Below are positions 44,890 to 53,867 of a DNA stretch of 64,000 bases, piece after piece. The position numbers were made by a program, and so were the translations under genes. Every line of letters begins with the position of its first letter. The stretch's first letter is position 1. The stretch covers positions 3,121,501 through 3,185,500 of the forward strand of contig CP060499.1 of the NCBI GenBank assembly GCA_024760525.1. Direction: 5' to 3'. Origin of the DNA: Nitrospira sp. (GTDB lineage: Bacteria; Nitrospirota; Nitrospiria; Nitrospirales; Nitrospiraceae). The notes beneath the pieces were generated by a model. It ran no database searches and had not been told where the DNA came from. It worked only from the letters and a program-made list of their open reading frames with translations.

Positions 44890-45503
44890 TCACGAGCTTT
44901 CGAAGCTCTGGTTCTCCGCACCTTGACTGTGACGAGGCGAAGAACCGGCTCGACCGTCTCCAAGACAGATAGTCCGTTCAGCCGGAGGATAGGCTTCTAT
45001 ACCGCCTGTCTCAGAAGAGAAATACTTGTTCTTGACGCCCTCGGTATTCCAAATATGAAGGCATTGCGCCCTCAGGTGCGGCAGTACTCGTGGAGCGTCG
45101 CCGAACATTTCCGGACCAGGCCGATAGGTCGTGCCGATCACAATGAGCCGATTGCCTGTTTGCAACATGCTCGGCTCCACAGACCCTGTGAAGGTGACCG
45201 CAAACCATGGTGCGCTGTCTTGTTCAACGCTCATTGGGCTCGTTAGGGAATTCCCCTCGACAGGCCTCTCTTCAACCAGAATGACCAGGCGAGCAGGTTT
45301 CTGAATGACTCGTATGATCTCACCGGCCAACTCCACCTTGTGAGAGACGAAGGTGAGGCTGGACGGGTGATAGGCTCTTCCTCCCAGGCCTTGACCTCAA
45401 AGGTGTTGGCTTCGACATCCTTCATCACTGCCGGGGGAAACATGGGAGTGGCCGTGCACGCGCTGAACGATATCGGCATTGCCGCCAATCCTAGAATACG
45501 CAT
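44890..45503 (-). pseudogene. Frameshifted Slp-family outer-membrane lipoprotein
   Basis: The N-terminal part (from 45503, AAAGGAGAGG upstream) has a lipobox-like ISFSAC and reads to about KAWEEE. The downstream frame continues HPSSLTFVSHKVELAGEIIR and the Slp-like middle (VTFTGSVEPSMLQTGNRLIV and HLRAQCLHIWNT). A single missing base near 45375-45385 separates the frames. Slp proteins are starvation/acid-induced outer-membrane lipoproteins. Same reservation as for htrA: pseudogene or sequence error. Confidence 0.75.
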
Positions 45504-45641
45504 GGTGCCTCTCCTTTCTGCCGAATACCGGACTAAGACGCCATTTGATAATCTCGATTCGGCCCGCTGAACCCACGCTTGTGGAATGCCCCCTACTCCT
45601 CAATATGCCGACATGACTGTTCTTTCTAGAGCTCTCACCAC

Positions 45642-46079
45642 TCATCGTGGTTCCATCTCCAATTGGTGGGAAGTGATACCCGTCTGATCGGGGTGGGGAA
45701 TTAGTCTGTCGGGGATGACCTCGTTGAGAGCATGGATCAGTTTTTCTCTCTCGACCGGCTTAGGCAGACACGCGGCGGCTCCCTGAGTCATCGCCAGCTC
45801 ATCAATATCAGTTGCGAAACTACCGGACATGAGAAGGACGGATAGCTCAGGCCACACCAGATGACATTGATGGAGGAGGTCGAGGCCATCAAGGTACGGC
45901 ATGTGGAGGTCGGTGATCACGGCGTCAAAATGACGCCGGTGGAGTTCCCTCCAGGCCCGCAGTCCGTCCGCGACCGCCACCACCGCAAAACGGTACGGTT
46001 CCAGTTGCTCGAGGAGGAGACGCCGCACCGCCTCTTCGTCATCGACGATTAATACGCGCCTACCGTATCCACTCATCAT
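45642..46079 (-). CDS. Single-domain response regulator (receiver only)
   Basis: A 145-residue CheY-like receiver: acidic pair in VLIVDDEEAV, phosphoacceptor Asp in AVITDLHMPYLDG, Thr/Ser switch in LLMSGS, and Lys in CLPKPVE. No output domain. AAGGAGG lies before the start. It likely acts as a phosphorelay or protein-interaction output; no kinase is nearby. Confidence 0.9.
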   Translation of the reverse strand: MMSGYGRRVLIVDDEEAVRRLLLEQLEPYRFAVVAVADGLRAWRELHRRHFDAVITDLHMPYLDGLDLLHQCHLVWPELSVLLMSGSFATDIDELAMTQGAAACLPKPVEREKLIHALNEVIPDRLIPHPDQTGITSHQLEMEPR

Positions 46080-46284
46080 GACCTCCTTCCATCAGGAATA
46101 CGTGCTTATGACTGGATCTGAGGTCGGGGTAGAGGAAACAGGAGGGCGACCTCCACCCCGCACTCGGTCCGAGCTGGGAGGCATAGCGCTCGGACGATCA
46201 GCATCATTGGTATTCCATCGAAGCGATCGATTTCACATTCCAATCGTATCCATCGGCCCATTGTCAGGGAGAGATTGCCGTTTC

Positions 46285-46860
46285 CTATGAATGTACGCCC
46301 ACGGCCGTATCCCGATTGACGGCCGACTCGTGACGGCTGAGCCCATTTCCACAGGCCGGTCCGTGATGTTTATCCCGGTGATGGCGAGGAGTTCGCATCT
46401 TCGTATTCCAGGATTCGCGCTGTTCCGGCGTCAGCACGGCGAGCGCCGTCCGGATCGCCTTCACCCGATCAAGCCGCTCGGCCGTGGTGGCCGCTTCGGA
46501 CTTCCGCAGCGCTCCCTCGATGGCCGGCAGTTCCGATTGAGGATTCTTGATGAGGCTTCTCACGTCCACTTCCGCCAGTTCCACCGCCGCCTGGTTCCGA
46601 ATGCGGGTCTTGGCATAGTCTGCGGCGAGGGATTCGATCTTTCCGACTTGCTCCGCGGAAAGATTGAAATCCTTTTGGCTATATAGGAGCACGCGGAAGG
46701 TTCGGCCGGCGAAATCCTTCTGGTGACCTCCATCATAAAACGTCGCGCCTCCTGGGCCTGGATGCGAACGGCCTTCGCTCGGAGCGAGCAAGACGGCGGC
46801 CAGGCCTATGCTTGCCACACACAGGGGCATTGCCCACCGATATAGTCGTATTTGCAACAT
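46285..46860 (-). CDS. Spy/CpxP-like periplasmic protein
   Basis: A 191-residue exported helical protein. Signal peptide near residues 8-31, then long amphipathic helices with LSAEQVGKIESLAADY and the hallmark LTPEQRESWN (an LTxxQ motif) near residue 144. The family forms cradle-shaped chaperones or metal/stress sensors. His-rich tail (PRHHRDKHHGP) could bind metal. AGGGAG precedes the ATG. Confidence 0.82.
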   Translation of the reverse strand: MLQIRLYRWAMPLCVASIGLAAVLLAPSEGRSHPGPGGATFYDGGHQKDFAGRTFRVLLYSQKDFNLSAEQVGKIESLAADYAKTRIRNQAAVELAEVDVRSLIKNPQSELPAIEGALRKSEAATTAERLDRVKAIRTALAVLTPEQRESWNTKMRTPRHHRDKHHGPACGNGLSRHESAVNRDTAVGVHS

Positions 46861-47149
46861 GAGATCTCCCTGTCTATGGGCAGAACCCTATACCGCTGGA
46901 TGTTCGGGTATGCGCGCTCCCCTGGCTTAACAACTTGTTCTACTCATTAGACGGAGCGAATGGCGGAAAGGTTACAAGCGACGGGGCGTAGATGGGTCGT
47001 AACCGATCGAGGAGGGCAGGACAATCCGGACGGGACAGAGGGTCTGTAATGGTATGCCGCCGCGCGGGAAAGTACTTGTAGTTGAACTGTAGCTAGTTGC
47101 GAGCCGATGGTTCAACCCGGATAGCCCATGTCCGCGAAGTCTCGCCGAT

Positions 47150-47854
47150 TCACTGGGTGAACTCGATCTTTCTGATGAACGACTTGGCGACGCCGGTACC
47201 GTTCGCGTTGGCCGTGTCGATGGCGAGCGCGATACCGCTAATGTCCGGAGCTTCTCTGCCGAACACCCGCCGGAACGTGTCGGCGAACGGGAAGTCTGTC
47301 TCAACGGTCGCACCCAATTGCGGCCGCTCGACACAGATGAAGCGACCGATGGCATGATGGTAGCGCCCCTTGAACGGCTTGTTCGTCGCCTCGGTTTCAC
47401 AGAGATAGAGAGCGAGGAAGTAGGGGCTGTCGGGAATGAACAGTGACCCGCTTGAGTGGCGCTCCTTGCCAAAGAAAATGTAGACCATAATCGCTTCGGC
47501 GCGTGCCCCCTCCTCATACGAGGCACCGGAAGGAAAGGCGTGGACACCCCATTCGATGCGCACGCGCGAATAGTCGCGGACATCCATTTCGTTCAGGAGC
47601 AGGCCGAAGGCGCGCGTTTTCGTCTCGAGCGCGATGGCGCTCGGCAAGGCGGAATACACGACCCTTCGAACGTTTCTCGCGTCTTGTTTCGGCTCGAAGC
47701 CTTTCGATCCGAGCCAATTCAAAACAGATCCGCCGGAAAATCCTGAAAAGTCCACACCTCGCTTCAAGCTGTCCGTCGAGCGGGCCAAGTCAACCGGCGC
47801 TGTCATTGCCAACGCTACGATGAGGCCGATGGTGACCCAATGCTTGCCTGCCAT
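47150..47854 (-). CDS. Exported DUF3047-like protein
   Basis: A 234-residue protein with a signal peptide (TIGLIVALAMTAPVDLA). The mature part is a beta-sandwich-like domain with WGVHAFPSGASYEEG, AIMVYIFFGKE and ISGIALAIDTANANGTG. These blocks recall DUF3047 proteins, whose function is unknown. GGGAGGA precedes the ATG. No clear partner gene. Confidence 0.7.
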   Translation of the reverse strand: MAGKHWVTIGLIVALAMTAPVDLARSTDSLKRGVDFSGFSGGSVLNWLGSKGFEPKQDARNVRRVVYSALPSAIALETKTRAFGLLLNEMDVRDYSRVRIEWGVHAFPSGASYEEGARAEAIMVYIFFGKERHSSGSLFIPDSPYFLALYLCETEATNKPFKGRYHHAIGRFICVERPQLGATVETDFPFADTFRRVFGREAPDISGIALAIDTANANGTGVAKSFIRKIEFTQ

Positions 47855-47973
47855 GCGCTTCCTCCCAGTCGTACCATCTCAAGTGCGCCCGCTACTCCCC
47901 TCAGGGGACAGAGAGTCTCGTGTCAGCGCTGCTGCCGATCCTTCTCGGGGGTGGTTGACGCCAAGAATGCAGG

Positions 47974-48267
47974 TCAGTCCAACGCGCTATCTCGGACGCT
48001 GAGTCCATCAGTTCCAAAAATTATCTGCATGCCCGGATTTCGAACGATCATCGGAATAACCTCGGTTTCCATGAACGTTCGTAGTTGTCTTAGAGGCAGA
48101 TCCTCCAAGACAGGGCGAAAGAATCCAAACTGGAAGAAGTGCTGACCATCGTGAAAAACTAACCGGTCTCGTTGCAAGCTATGCGGACGCACATCATAAA
48201 ACCGCTTCCCGAGGCAATCCGTAATCAGCTGAACCTTCTCCGGAATATCGTGTCGGACGGGATTCAC
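47974..48267 (-). CDS. Small hypothetical protein
   Basis: A 97-residue frame from a GTG codon (48267) with GAGAGGA upstream; product starts MNPVRHDIPEKVQLITDCLG. Hydrophilic, no recognised domain. It lies downstream of the GTW-type small gene in the same direction (108-base gap), which supports it modestly. Confidence 0.5.
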   Translation of the reverse strand: MNPVRHDIPEKVQLITDCLGKRFYDVRPHSLQRDRLVFHDGQHFFQFGFFRPVLEDLPLRQLRTFMETEVIPMIVRNPGMQIIFGTDGLSVRDSALD

Positions 48268-48375
48268 CGTCGTCCTCTCTCAGAATAGTTAGCGTCCAGT
48301 GTGCCTCCAGAAGTCGCATTTTGAGCGGCGCATGCTGCTGGGGATGGCAGTGGTTCGTGTTGACATGGTTTTGAG

Positions 48376-48612
48376 TTACGCGCTGTCGATTCGCTTCACG
48401 GCCATTTGGAGCGCCGCCGCCCTGGCCTCGCTCGGAGTCGCGAAACTTTCTTCGGTGCAACCGCTGTACGATCGAAAAGAGGTCTTCAACGCTTCAATCA
48501 CGGTGAATGTACAACCCCAGGTTCCGCCTCCTTGCCGGTCAGGAGTCAACACAATTTGACGTCTCTTGTAGTACCCGGAAGTCGGGCGTGTGTTTAAGCT
48601 GTCATCGCTCAT
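48376..48612 (-). CDS. Small orphan protein, GTWxC family copy 1
   Basis: A 78-residue soluble protein. Its block from LTPDRQGGGTWGC to RIDS aligns without gaps over 56 residues with the protein encoded at 60399-60641: shared G-T-W-x-C, Y-x-x-G-C, E-A-x-x-A-A and D-S, with two conserved cysteines. A family of unknown function present twice in this window. ATG at 48612 with a distant GGAG. Confidence 0.68.
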   Translation of the reverse strand: MSDDSLNTRPTSGYYKRRQIVLTPDRQGGGTWGCTFTVIEALKTSFRSYSGCTEESFATPSEARAAALQMAVKRIDSA

Positions 48613-48758
48613 TCAACAACCTGCTCCTACCACGCGAGGAAGAATGTCGGGTGCAGCGCCACGGCATCGTACGCATGATTCTCCCGTAACCCGAGGGTTG
48701 CTCGGGGGAGACACACGTTTCAGTGCCGATATGTGGAATGTGGTCGAATAAGGATGAA

Positions 48759-48965
48759 TTACTCCGGGTCATACGGAAGTCCTTCCCAACCTTGGACTCT
48801 GGTCAACTTGTAAACCTGTGTTTCCTCACATCGGAAACAATAGACTTCGATTGCCGGGGCGCCGTGCGAGCGTTGTCCAACATACCTGACCTTTGGTGTT
48901 CCAGTTGGATTGCATCGACAGACGATTTTGAAATACTCTCCTGTGTCCTCACCCGCTACTTGCAT
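48759..48965 (-). CDS. Small zinc-ribbon-like protein
   Basis: A 68-residue protein from ATG 48965 with AGGAGG 6 bases upstream. Two cysteine pairs, IVCRCNP and VYCFRCEE, about 28 residues apart, resemble a zinc ribbon or knuckle. The rest is short and polar. It may follow a Cys-rich frame just upstream as an operon. Function unknown. Confidence 0.68.
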   Translation of the reverse strand: MQVAGEDTGEYFKIVCRCNPTGTPKVRYVGQRSHGAPAIEVYCFRCEETQVYKLTRVQGWEGLPYDPE

Positions 48966-48979
48966 AAATGCCTCCTCTC

Positions 48980-49190
48980 TCAAGAGAACACACGGCTATG
49001 GCTGATCCCCACCACTGTTGGGACACTCGACTCTTTGCTCTTCGCCAAAATCCCCTTCTTCCCCATCTCCGCCCGGTGGGTCTCGAGCAGCTGTATGACG
49101 TGGGCCTTCGCAGAGCCGCGCGCATGGTCCCCTGCTCGCAATCGAAGACAGCGGTCATAGCAGGACCGACACGCCCAACATACCGCCGGA
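48980..49190 (-). other. Open frame encoding a Cys-rich segment without a start codon
   Basis: Reading leftward, an open frame ends at 48980 and encodes VCWACRSCYDRCLRLRAGDH, then a helix (AKAHVIQLLETHRAEMGKKG). It looks coding (C-x2-C pattern, ordered composition) and stops 15 bases before the next gene's start. Back to the preceding in-frame stop near 49315 there is no ATG or GTG. Either a frameshift removed the start, or it begins at a TTG near 49100 or an ATG within the helix. Possibly a remnant. Confidence 0.4.
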
Positions 49191-49218
49191 CTATGGACGA
49201 TGCTTGAAGGGAACCGGA

Positions 49219-49500
49219 TTAGATCAGTGGTGGATGGAAGACCGATGTGAGCAACACGGGAAGATGCGGAATGGCATGCCCGTCGGCTTGGAGCCGTAAC
49301 GCACTGAACGGACGAACTTCAGGCACCGGGGGAAGCACCGAGGGATCTTCGGAGTCCGCTTCTGTGAACACGTCGGCGGTGGTCAAGAGACTCAAGAGGG
49401 TCACCGGGACGTCGACGATCTGTATAGCCACACAGACACAAAGGAAGAGCACCACCCACGTTGAGCCCATTCGCTGACCACACAGCCTTAGGGTCTTCAT
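49219..49500 (-). CDS. Small putative membrane or exported protein
   Basis: A 93-residue frame: MKTLRLCGQRMGSTW then a hydrophobic stretch (VVLFLCVCVAIQIVDVPVTL) followed by an acidic, proline-rich tail. Looks like a small anchored or secreted protein but lacks a clear ribosome-binding site. Function unknown. Confidence 0.4.
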   Translation of the reverse strand: MKTLRLCGQRMGSTWVVLFLCVCVAIQIVDVPVTLLSLLTTADVFTEADSEDPSVLPPVPEVRPFSALRLQADGHAIPHLPVLLTSVFHPPLI

Positions 49501-49517
49501 CGTTCACATCTATCCGA

Positions 49518-49736
49518 TCAAGCAAGCAGGGGCGAAGAATATCCTGTTTGCAAGGAGTTCGCAATGGGAAGAAATAGCACGTACTCAAGTGTCTGCCCAA
49601 GAAGCGACGCGCCTTTGTGATCGTGAATATCTGGGGGTTCATCGAGAATGAAAGATTGAAGCAGTTCGAGGGCCGAAGCGCTTGAACGGCGGCCGATCTT
49701 GGCACGATCACAAGGAATACGGAGCGGGCGCTTCAC
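49518..49736 (-). CDS. Weak small ORF
   Basis: A 72-residue frame from a GTG codon with AAGGGA about 9 bases upstream. The middle (SALELLQSFILDEPPDIHDH) could be real protein. It is kept only because it fills a 380-base stretch in the same direction as its neighbours; no family recognised. Confidence 0.3.
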   Translation of the reverse strand: MKRPLRIPCDRAKIGRRSSASALELLQSFILDEPPDIHDHKGASLLGQTLEYVLFLPIANSLQTGYSSPLLA

Positions 49737-49883
49737 ATGACCAGATCCCTTCCCCGGAAAACGACGATTCACGATCTACCAAACCCTTGGCACACTATTC
49801 GGCATCCCTCTTGACCCACAGTCGGCTGTCAGGGGCTTTCGACCAGACTTTAGTTTCGGCATGAAACCAGTGTATGGGCTTGG

Positions 49884-51101
49884 TCAGAGAGGCACGCCTC
49901 GCGCTTCTTCAGTCCTTGGCTTTCTCGTACCTGGCCTTTTGCGGAGTGTCAACCACAGCACCAGATATCCGGCCATCGCGGAGAGGAGTGACCCGAGGAG
50001 AATCCCAATGCGCTCATCGAACAGCGCAGGCCGCTGCAGTTCCTCAAAGGCGAGGGCACCGATAAACAGACTCATCGTGAAGCCGACGCCGCACAGGATG
50101 GCGACCCCATAGAGCTGGATCGCGGTGACTGCCCTCGGTAGGCGGGCGATCCCCAGCAGGATCCCCGCCATGCAGAACAGAAAGACCCCGAGCTGCTTGC
50201 CGAGAAACAACCCCAGCGTAATGCCGAGGGAGACCGGGTGGGTGAGACTGCCCAGGGACACCTCGCTCAGGGAGATTCCAGCATTGAAGAAGGCAAACAG
50301 GGGCAAGGTGACAAAGGCCACTGCCGTGTGCAGCTCATCTTCCAGGAAACGGAGCGGAGAATGAGCCCGATTCTTAGCATCAGTGAGGGGAATAAACATT
50401 GCCAGCAGGACGCCCGCAAGGGTGGCATGCACGCCGGACTTCAATACCGCGACCCACATCACGAGGCCCACCAAGGCATAGAGGGAAATGGCCGTCACGC
50501 CTTTACGGTTGAGAAGCAAGAGGATCATCAGGCAGCCACTAGCGGTCCACACCATGGCCGCAGAGAGGTTCGACGTAAAAAAGAATGCGATGATAAGAAT
50601 GGCGCCGATATCATCAAAAATGGCGAGCGACACCAGAAACACCTTCAGGGAAAGCGGGACCCGCTGGCCCAGCAGGGAGAGGATGCCCAAAGCGAAGGCT
50701 GTATCGGTGGCGATGGGAATCGCCCACCCAGCCAGACCGGCTGGATTGTTGTAATTGACCCACCAATAGATACATCCTGGCACCACCATCCCGCCCAGTG
50801 CGCCCATGGCAGGAAGCCCCACATTGGCCATATCGGACAGTTCGCCTTCCAGGACCTCTCGTTTCAGCTCCATCCCGACCAGAAAGAAAAAGAGCACCAT
50901 GAGACCATCGTTGATCCAGAGCAGGAGAGGTTTGTGAATCTGGAGACTCCCAAACTGAACCCCGACTGGGATCTGGAGCAGGCTCTCATACAGATGCTTC
51001 AGGTCGGTATTGGCGCAGAGCATGGCGAGTCCGGCAGCCACAATCAGCAGAATGCCGCCGGCGGATTCCAGTTTAAGGAACGTGCGGATGGTACTAATCA
51101 T
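49884..51101 (-). CDS. nhaA: Na+/H+ antiporter NhaA
   Basis: A 405-residue antiporter with about 12 TM helices. The key ion-binding aspartates are visible (SLAIFDDIGAI, the DD pair) as is IATDTAFALG. The motif KREVLEGELSD in the N-terminal part is typical. It exports Na+ in exchange for H+ and helps pH and salt homeostasis. Stands alone in its direction. Confidence 0.96.
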   Translation of the reverse strand: MISTIRTFLKLESAGGILLIVAAGLAMLCANTDLKHLYESLLQIPVGVQFGSLQIHKPLLLWINDGLMVLFFFLVGMELKREVLEGELSDMANVGLPAMGALGGMVVPGCIYWWVNYNNPAGLAGWAIPIATDTAFALGILSLLGQRVPLSLKVFLVSLAIFDDIGAILIIAFFFTSNLSAAMVWTASGCLMILLLLNRKGVTAISLYALVGLVMWVAVLKSGVHATLAGVLLAMFIPLTDAKNRAHSPLRFLEDELHTAVAFVTLPLFAFFNAGISLSEVSLGSLTHPVSLGITLGLFLGKQLGVFLFCMAGILLGIARLPRAVTAIQLYGVAILCGVGFTMSLFIGALAFEELQRPALFDERIGILLGSLLSAMAGYLVLWLTLRKRPGTRKPRTEEARGVPL

Positions 51102-51245
51102 TTATAGCGTATGAACAGTTGCCTGCCGTTGTCCTAAGTCTTGAAGAATGGAGAAGGCTTTCGAGGGTCGGAGGATGGAACTCCTCTAGTGAGGAGCACC
51201 GGCAGCATGTCCGTTATTTGCTTCATTCCGCTCTATGGGCGCCTC

Positions 51246-51434
51246 TCATTTTGCTTTCGTGAGGAGTTCCTTCAGTTTGTTGTACCCCGGGGCATCTGGG
51301 TGGCAATAATGTTCGCTGAGGGAACCATTGCTGTTTCTGATCGAGATGCGAAAAATCTTGCCATGCGCCTCGATCTTGACCGCCTCCGTGATATTGAGGA
51401 AAAGATCTTTGCTCACCTGAACCATGTTGTCCAT
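51246..51434 (-). CDS. 62-residue small protein
   Basis: ATG 51434 with GGAGGGG 3 bases further upstream. Product begins MDNMVQVSKDLFLNITEAVK and continues KIFRISIRNSNGSLSEHYCH; mixed beta/alpha, soluble. No family recognised; it lies in the small-gene zone between nhaA and the SCE family gene. Confidence 0.6.
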   Translation of the reverse strand: MDNMVQVSKDLFLNITEAVKIEAHGKIFRISIRNSNGSLSEHYCHPDAPGYNKLKELLTKAK

Positions 51435-51621
51435 CACCCCTCCATCCAATCAATCATTTCTTCGCAAGTGTGTTCGCACGCTGCTCTCGGGCTCACCCTG
51501 CTGTCTCACGAGCGCCTGTGCATCGTGCACGCACCGGCTTGTAGAACGACTACACCAGGGCGCCGATTCACCGTCCAGCCCTATCCCTCCTCTCAACGAT
51601 TCCTGAACCCCTGTATTGCAC

Positions 51622-51810
51622 TCAGTGGATCTGCGGTGCGCGGAGGTAGGCTTTCAGCTGCTCTGAGTAATATTGAACGATCTTTCGCTCTTGAGGAGAC
51701 AGCGGCGCATGGCCAAAGAGCATCGACGAGGAAAGCAGCGTTTCGCAGGAACGAATGAGCCCGTGGATTTCTTTGCGTAACGGAAAGAATGGACTGATAG
51801 ACGCCGACAT
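51622..51810 (-). CDS. SCE-family small protein, intact copy
   Basis: A 62-residue helical protein starting MSASISPFFPLRKEIHGLIR. It defines a family with two other, broken copies in this window: [LV]R-x-E-[IF]-x(5)-[SC]-x-E-x-LL, a variable linker of 8-10 residues, L-[ST]-x3-E-x3-[IV]-x-YY and a short tail. The segment from LSPQE to the end is predicted helix. Immediately upstream (51811-51890) lies the conserved leader shared by all copies. No known family recognised. Confidence 0.72.
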   Translation of the reverse strand: MSASISPFFPLRKEIHGLIRSCETLLSSSMLFGHAPLSPQERKIVQYYSEQLKAYLRAPQIH

Positions 51811-51890
51811 AGAGGAATCGCCTTTCTCACAAAGTGTCGGCGGTGGGCCTTCCGGGACCGGCGGCAAGATGTGCGTTGGATTGTAGACAT
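51811..51890 (-). promoter_or_regulatory. Conserved 5' leader of the SCE gene family, copy A
   Basis: Read on the minus strand, about 80 bases directly before the ATG match copies at 53681-53770 and 59063-59160. The conserved core runs CTACA..CC.AC..ACA, TTGCCG, GGAAGGCC, CGCCGACAC, GTGAGAAAGGCG and then ATG 8 bases on. CGCC can pair with GGCG across the loop that contains the AAAGG ribosome-binding sequence. Candidate structured translation-control element. Confidence 0.7.
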
Positions 51891-52022
51891 GTGACAATAC
51901 GTTCGGTGATGGCGTGAAGGATATCGAGTTTCGTATACGCACCCTGCAAGGCCGTCGCCGGATGTCTTCTTCCTCGCGGTCTTGGATGGCCGCTTTTCAT
52001 GTCAATGGTTGGCCTATCTCCT

Positions 52023-52199
52023 TCAGACAGTTCTGATGGCCACTCGTACTTTATCTCCATATCGTTTTCGAAGCCTGCCGACAAATTTGTGGTAGTTTCC
52101 TCCGAGTTCATGCAAGACAGTCTTGGCTAATTTCCCCGACTGGTTTTGCAGCTCGCCTATGAACTGCACCCACTTCTCCTTGGACCGGTCATCGTTCAT
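52023..52199 (-). CDS. 58-residue basic small protein
   Basis: ATG 52199 with GAGGAGG upstream. Product MNDDRSKEKWVQFIGELQNQ, then basic helix (KTVLHELGGNYHKFVGRLRK). Soluble, mostly helical, no recognised family. The stop lies about 130 bases before the SCE leader in the same direction. Confidence 0.62.
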   Translation of the reverse strand: MNDDRSKEKWVQFIGELQNQSGKLAKTVLHELGGNYHKFVGRLRKRYGDKVRVAIRTV

Positions 52200-53096
52200 A
52201 CCATCCTCCTCCATGCCAAACATTCAGTATTGGGAGTCAGCCGTCACGTCGTCGAACAATCAGACAACTCCGATCACACCACTCAGTGTCCTAGTCGCCT
52301 CCACCCGCAGACCAGGCTACTCAAGGCATACAGTCGCTCAGAGAAGCTCTGGTATCGGAGCGGCGGAGACTGAGGAATCGATCACGCTGAGAAGAACCAG
52401 GAAGCGCAAGAGATGGGACAGTCACCGAAGCTTTACACCGAACCATATTACCCTGGGCGTAATGGGCATCAGAGTCAAGCACTATAATATGATCTGGAGC
52501 AGTCGAGGCGACAGAGACGTTTGAAGTCAGCCTCAGAGAGGGCGCCAAGGCCGTCCTCCTCTTAATAGCGCTTGACTCCGGCGGCAAATGCGCTCAGGGT
52601 CATCGTATGACATATTGACCCGACTGTCCCATCTCTCGCGCATTGCCCTCCCAAACTCCGGCGCGTTTGATTCCTCAGTCTCTACTCCGTTTGTTCGAAG
52701 CACGACCGTCATCGCGTCCAGCCTCTGCAAAGTGCCTGCAGGACCGGAGAATCGCAGTTGGGACATCGGCCTATGGGATTCCGGATGCGCGCTGAACTGG
52801 TTTTACTTGCGTATGCAGTCGTGTGGGGGATTGTGTTTCTTGTGACTTTCCTGCTGACTAGATCACACTGAATCTGAAGACGGCTGAAACACCAAAACCA
52901 AACTCGCAAGAGAAGCGCTGTTCGCAGAGCCACCTGCCTCAAGTGAATGAGCCATAGCGGACCGAGCGCGGAGTTCAGCAATGTTACATATTCCTGATCA
53001 GCCACCAGTTATTATTTGCCTACGGCCCTCCTCACCTCTCTGACCTTTACCGACTGGACGATTCCCAACAGTCCTCAGAGGGTTGGACTTCTGTCC
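52200..53096. other. Region without a well supported gene
   Basis: Short frames on both strands overlap here and none is convincing. Two weak candidates: a leftward 59-residue frame (52712 to 52533) and a rightward 28-residue single-TM frame at 52785-52871 (MRAELVLLAYAVVWGIVFLV...). No repeat or hairpin noticed. Confidence 0.5.
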
Positions 53097-53588
53097 CTAC
53101 TTGGCCCGATGCAGGTCGATTACCGTTCCTGCCTCATTTAGTTCCACGGTGACCATGGAGCCTTCAGCGATATTTGTGGCTTTCACCTCAAGTCTCTCTA
53201 GCGGGAACTCTTTATCGCCCTCGCTGGTTTGCAGCTTGACGATCTTCTTATCCCTCCCCATATAGACCAACTTCCCAGTCACAAATTGATGTTCACCTTC
53301 CTCGCCCTTGAGATGCATATCAATGACGAGATTATCCCCGTCCAGGATGAACGAGACTTCATCACCTGCTTTGAATGGTTCATGTCCGTGTCGCCGAGAA
53401 GCATTCTCGTTTGTTCAGTACGTAGTCCCGTTCGCTGTTTTGACTGCGAGCCCACCTGCTTTCGTCACCACAACGCCGGTAAGCTTCCTGTGGGTTGCGT
53501 CCTGTTCTCCGGCTGAAATCGCGGTAAGTGGAGCACACAGAATGAGCCCCATAAGTATTGATGCGACGAAGAACCCCTTGGTCTGCAC
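53097..53588 (-). pseudogene. Exported protein gene interrupted by an in-frame TGA
   Basis: From a GTG at 53588 (GAGGAGG upstream) the frame gives a signal peptide (GFFVASILMGLILCAPLTAIS) and a beta-rich part (LTGVVVTKAGGLAVKTANGT), then TGA at 53415-53417. Without any shift the same frame continues (KAGDEVSFILDGDNLVIDMH, then GKLVYMGRDKKIVKLQTSEG) to 53097. A single TGG-to-TGA change would explain it. The downstream part has internal ATG codons but no good start. The protein looks like a small exported beta-barrel or PRC-like domain; function unknown. Confidence 0.68.
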
Positions 53589-53680
53589 CCGATCCTCCTC
53601 GGGTTTATCGGTTTAGGTATGACTTGACATGGAACTCGGTGTACGTCATTTCAAACGGAAGGAATGGAAGAGGCTGCCAT

Positions 53681-53770
53681 ACGCCACCGCCTTTCTCACA
53701 CGGTGTCGCCGGGTGGCCTTCCATGACCCAACGGCAAGTTGTGGTTAGGTTGTAGGCCTGTAAGGCTACG
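53681..53770 (-). promoter_or_regulatory. Conserved SCE leader, copy B, followed by a gene remnant
   Basis: Minus-strand leader with the same blocks as copies A and C (GGCCTACAACC, ACTTGCCG, GGAAGGCC, CGGCGACACC, GTGAGAAAGGCGGT) and an ATG at 53680. The reading frame that follows encodes only MAASSIPSV before a stop, similar to the N-terminus of copy A, so the gene has decayed while the leader remains. GGCCT and AGGCC in the leader can pair. Confidence 0.65.
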
Positions 53771-53867
53771 CTCCATTACAAAACTGTCCATGCTCCAGAT
53801 CCCTAGGCCGGACGTGTTCCTCGTGCGCTGTGATGATTCTCTGTGGGAGGAAGTCATGAAAACCTAC

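Noticed and set aside
48299..49160. Rightward frames opposite the small genes at 48.4-49 kb
   Set aside because: Reverse-strand shadows; the leftward frames have ribosome-binding sites and a paralogue (48376) or Cys motifs (48759).
51827..52111. Leftward 94-residue frame running through the SCE leader
   Set aside because: It reads across the conserved leader, whose conservation is at nucleotide level and not in this frame in other copies.
53308..53616. Rightward frame across 53.3-53.6 kb
   Set aside because: Opposite of a gene with signal peptide and strong ribosome-binding site on the minus strand.
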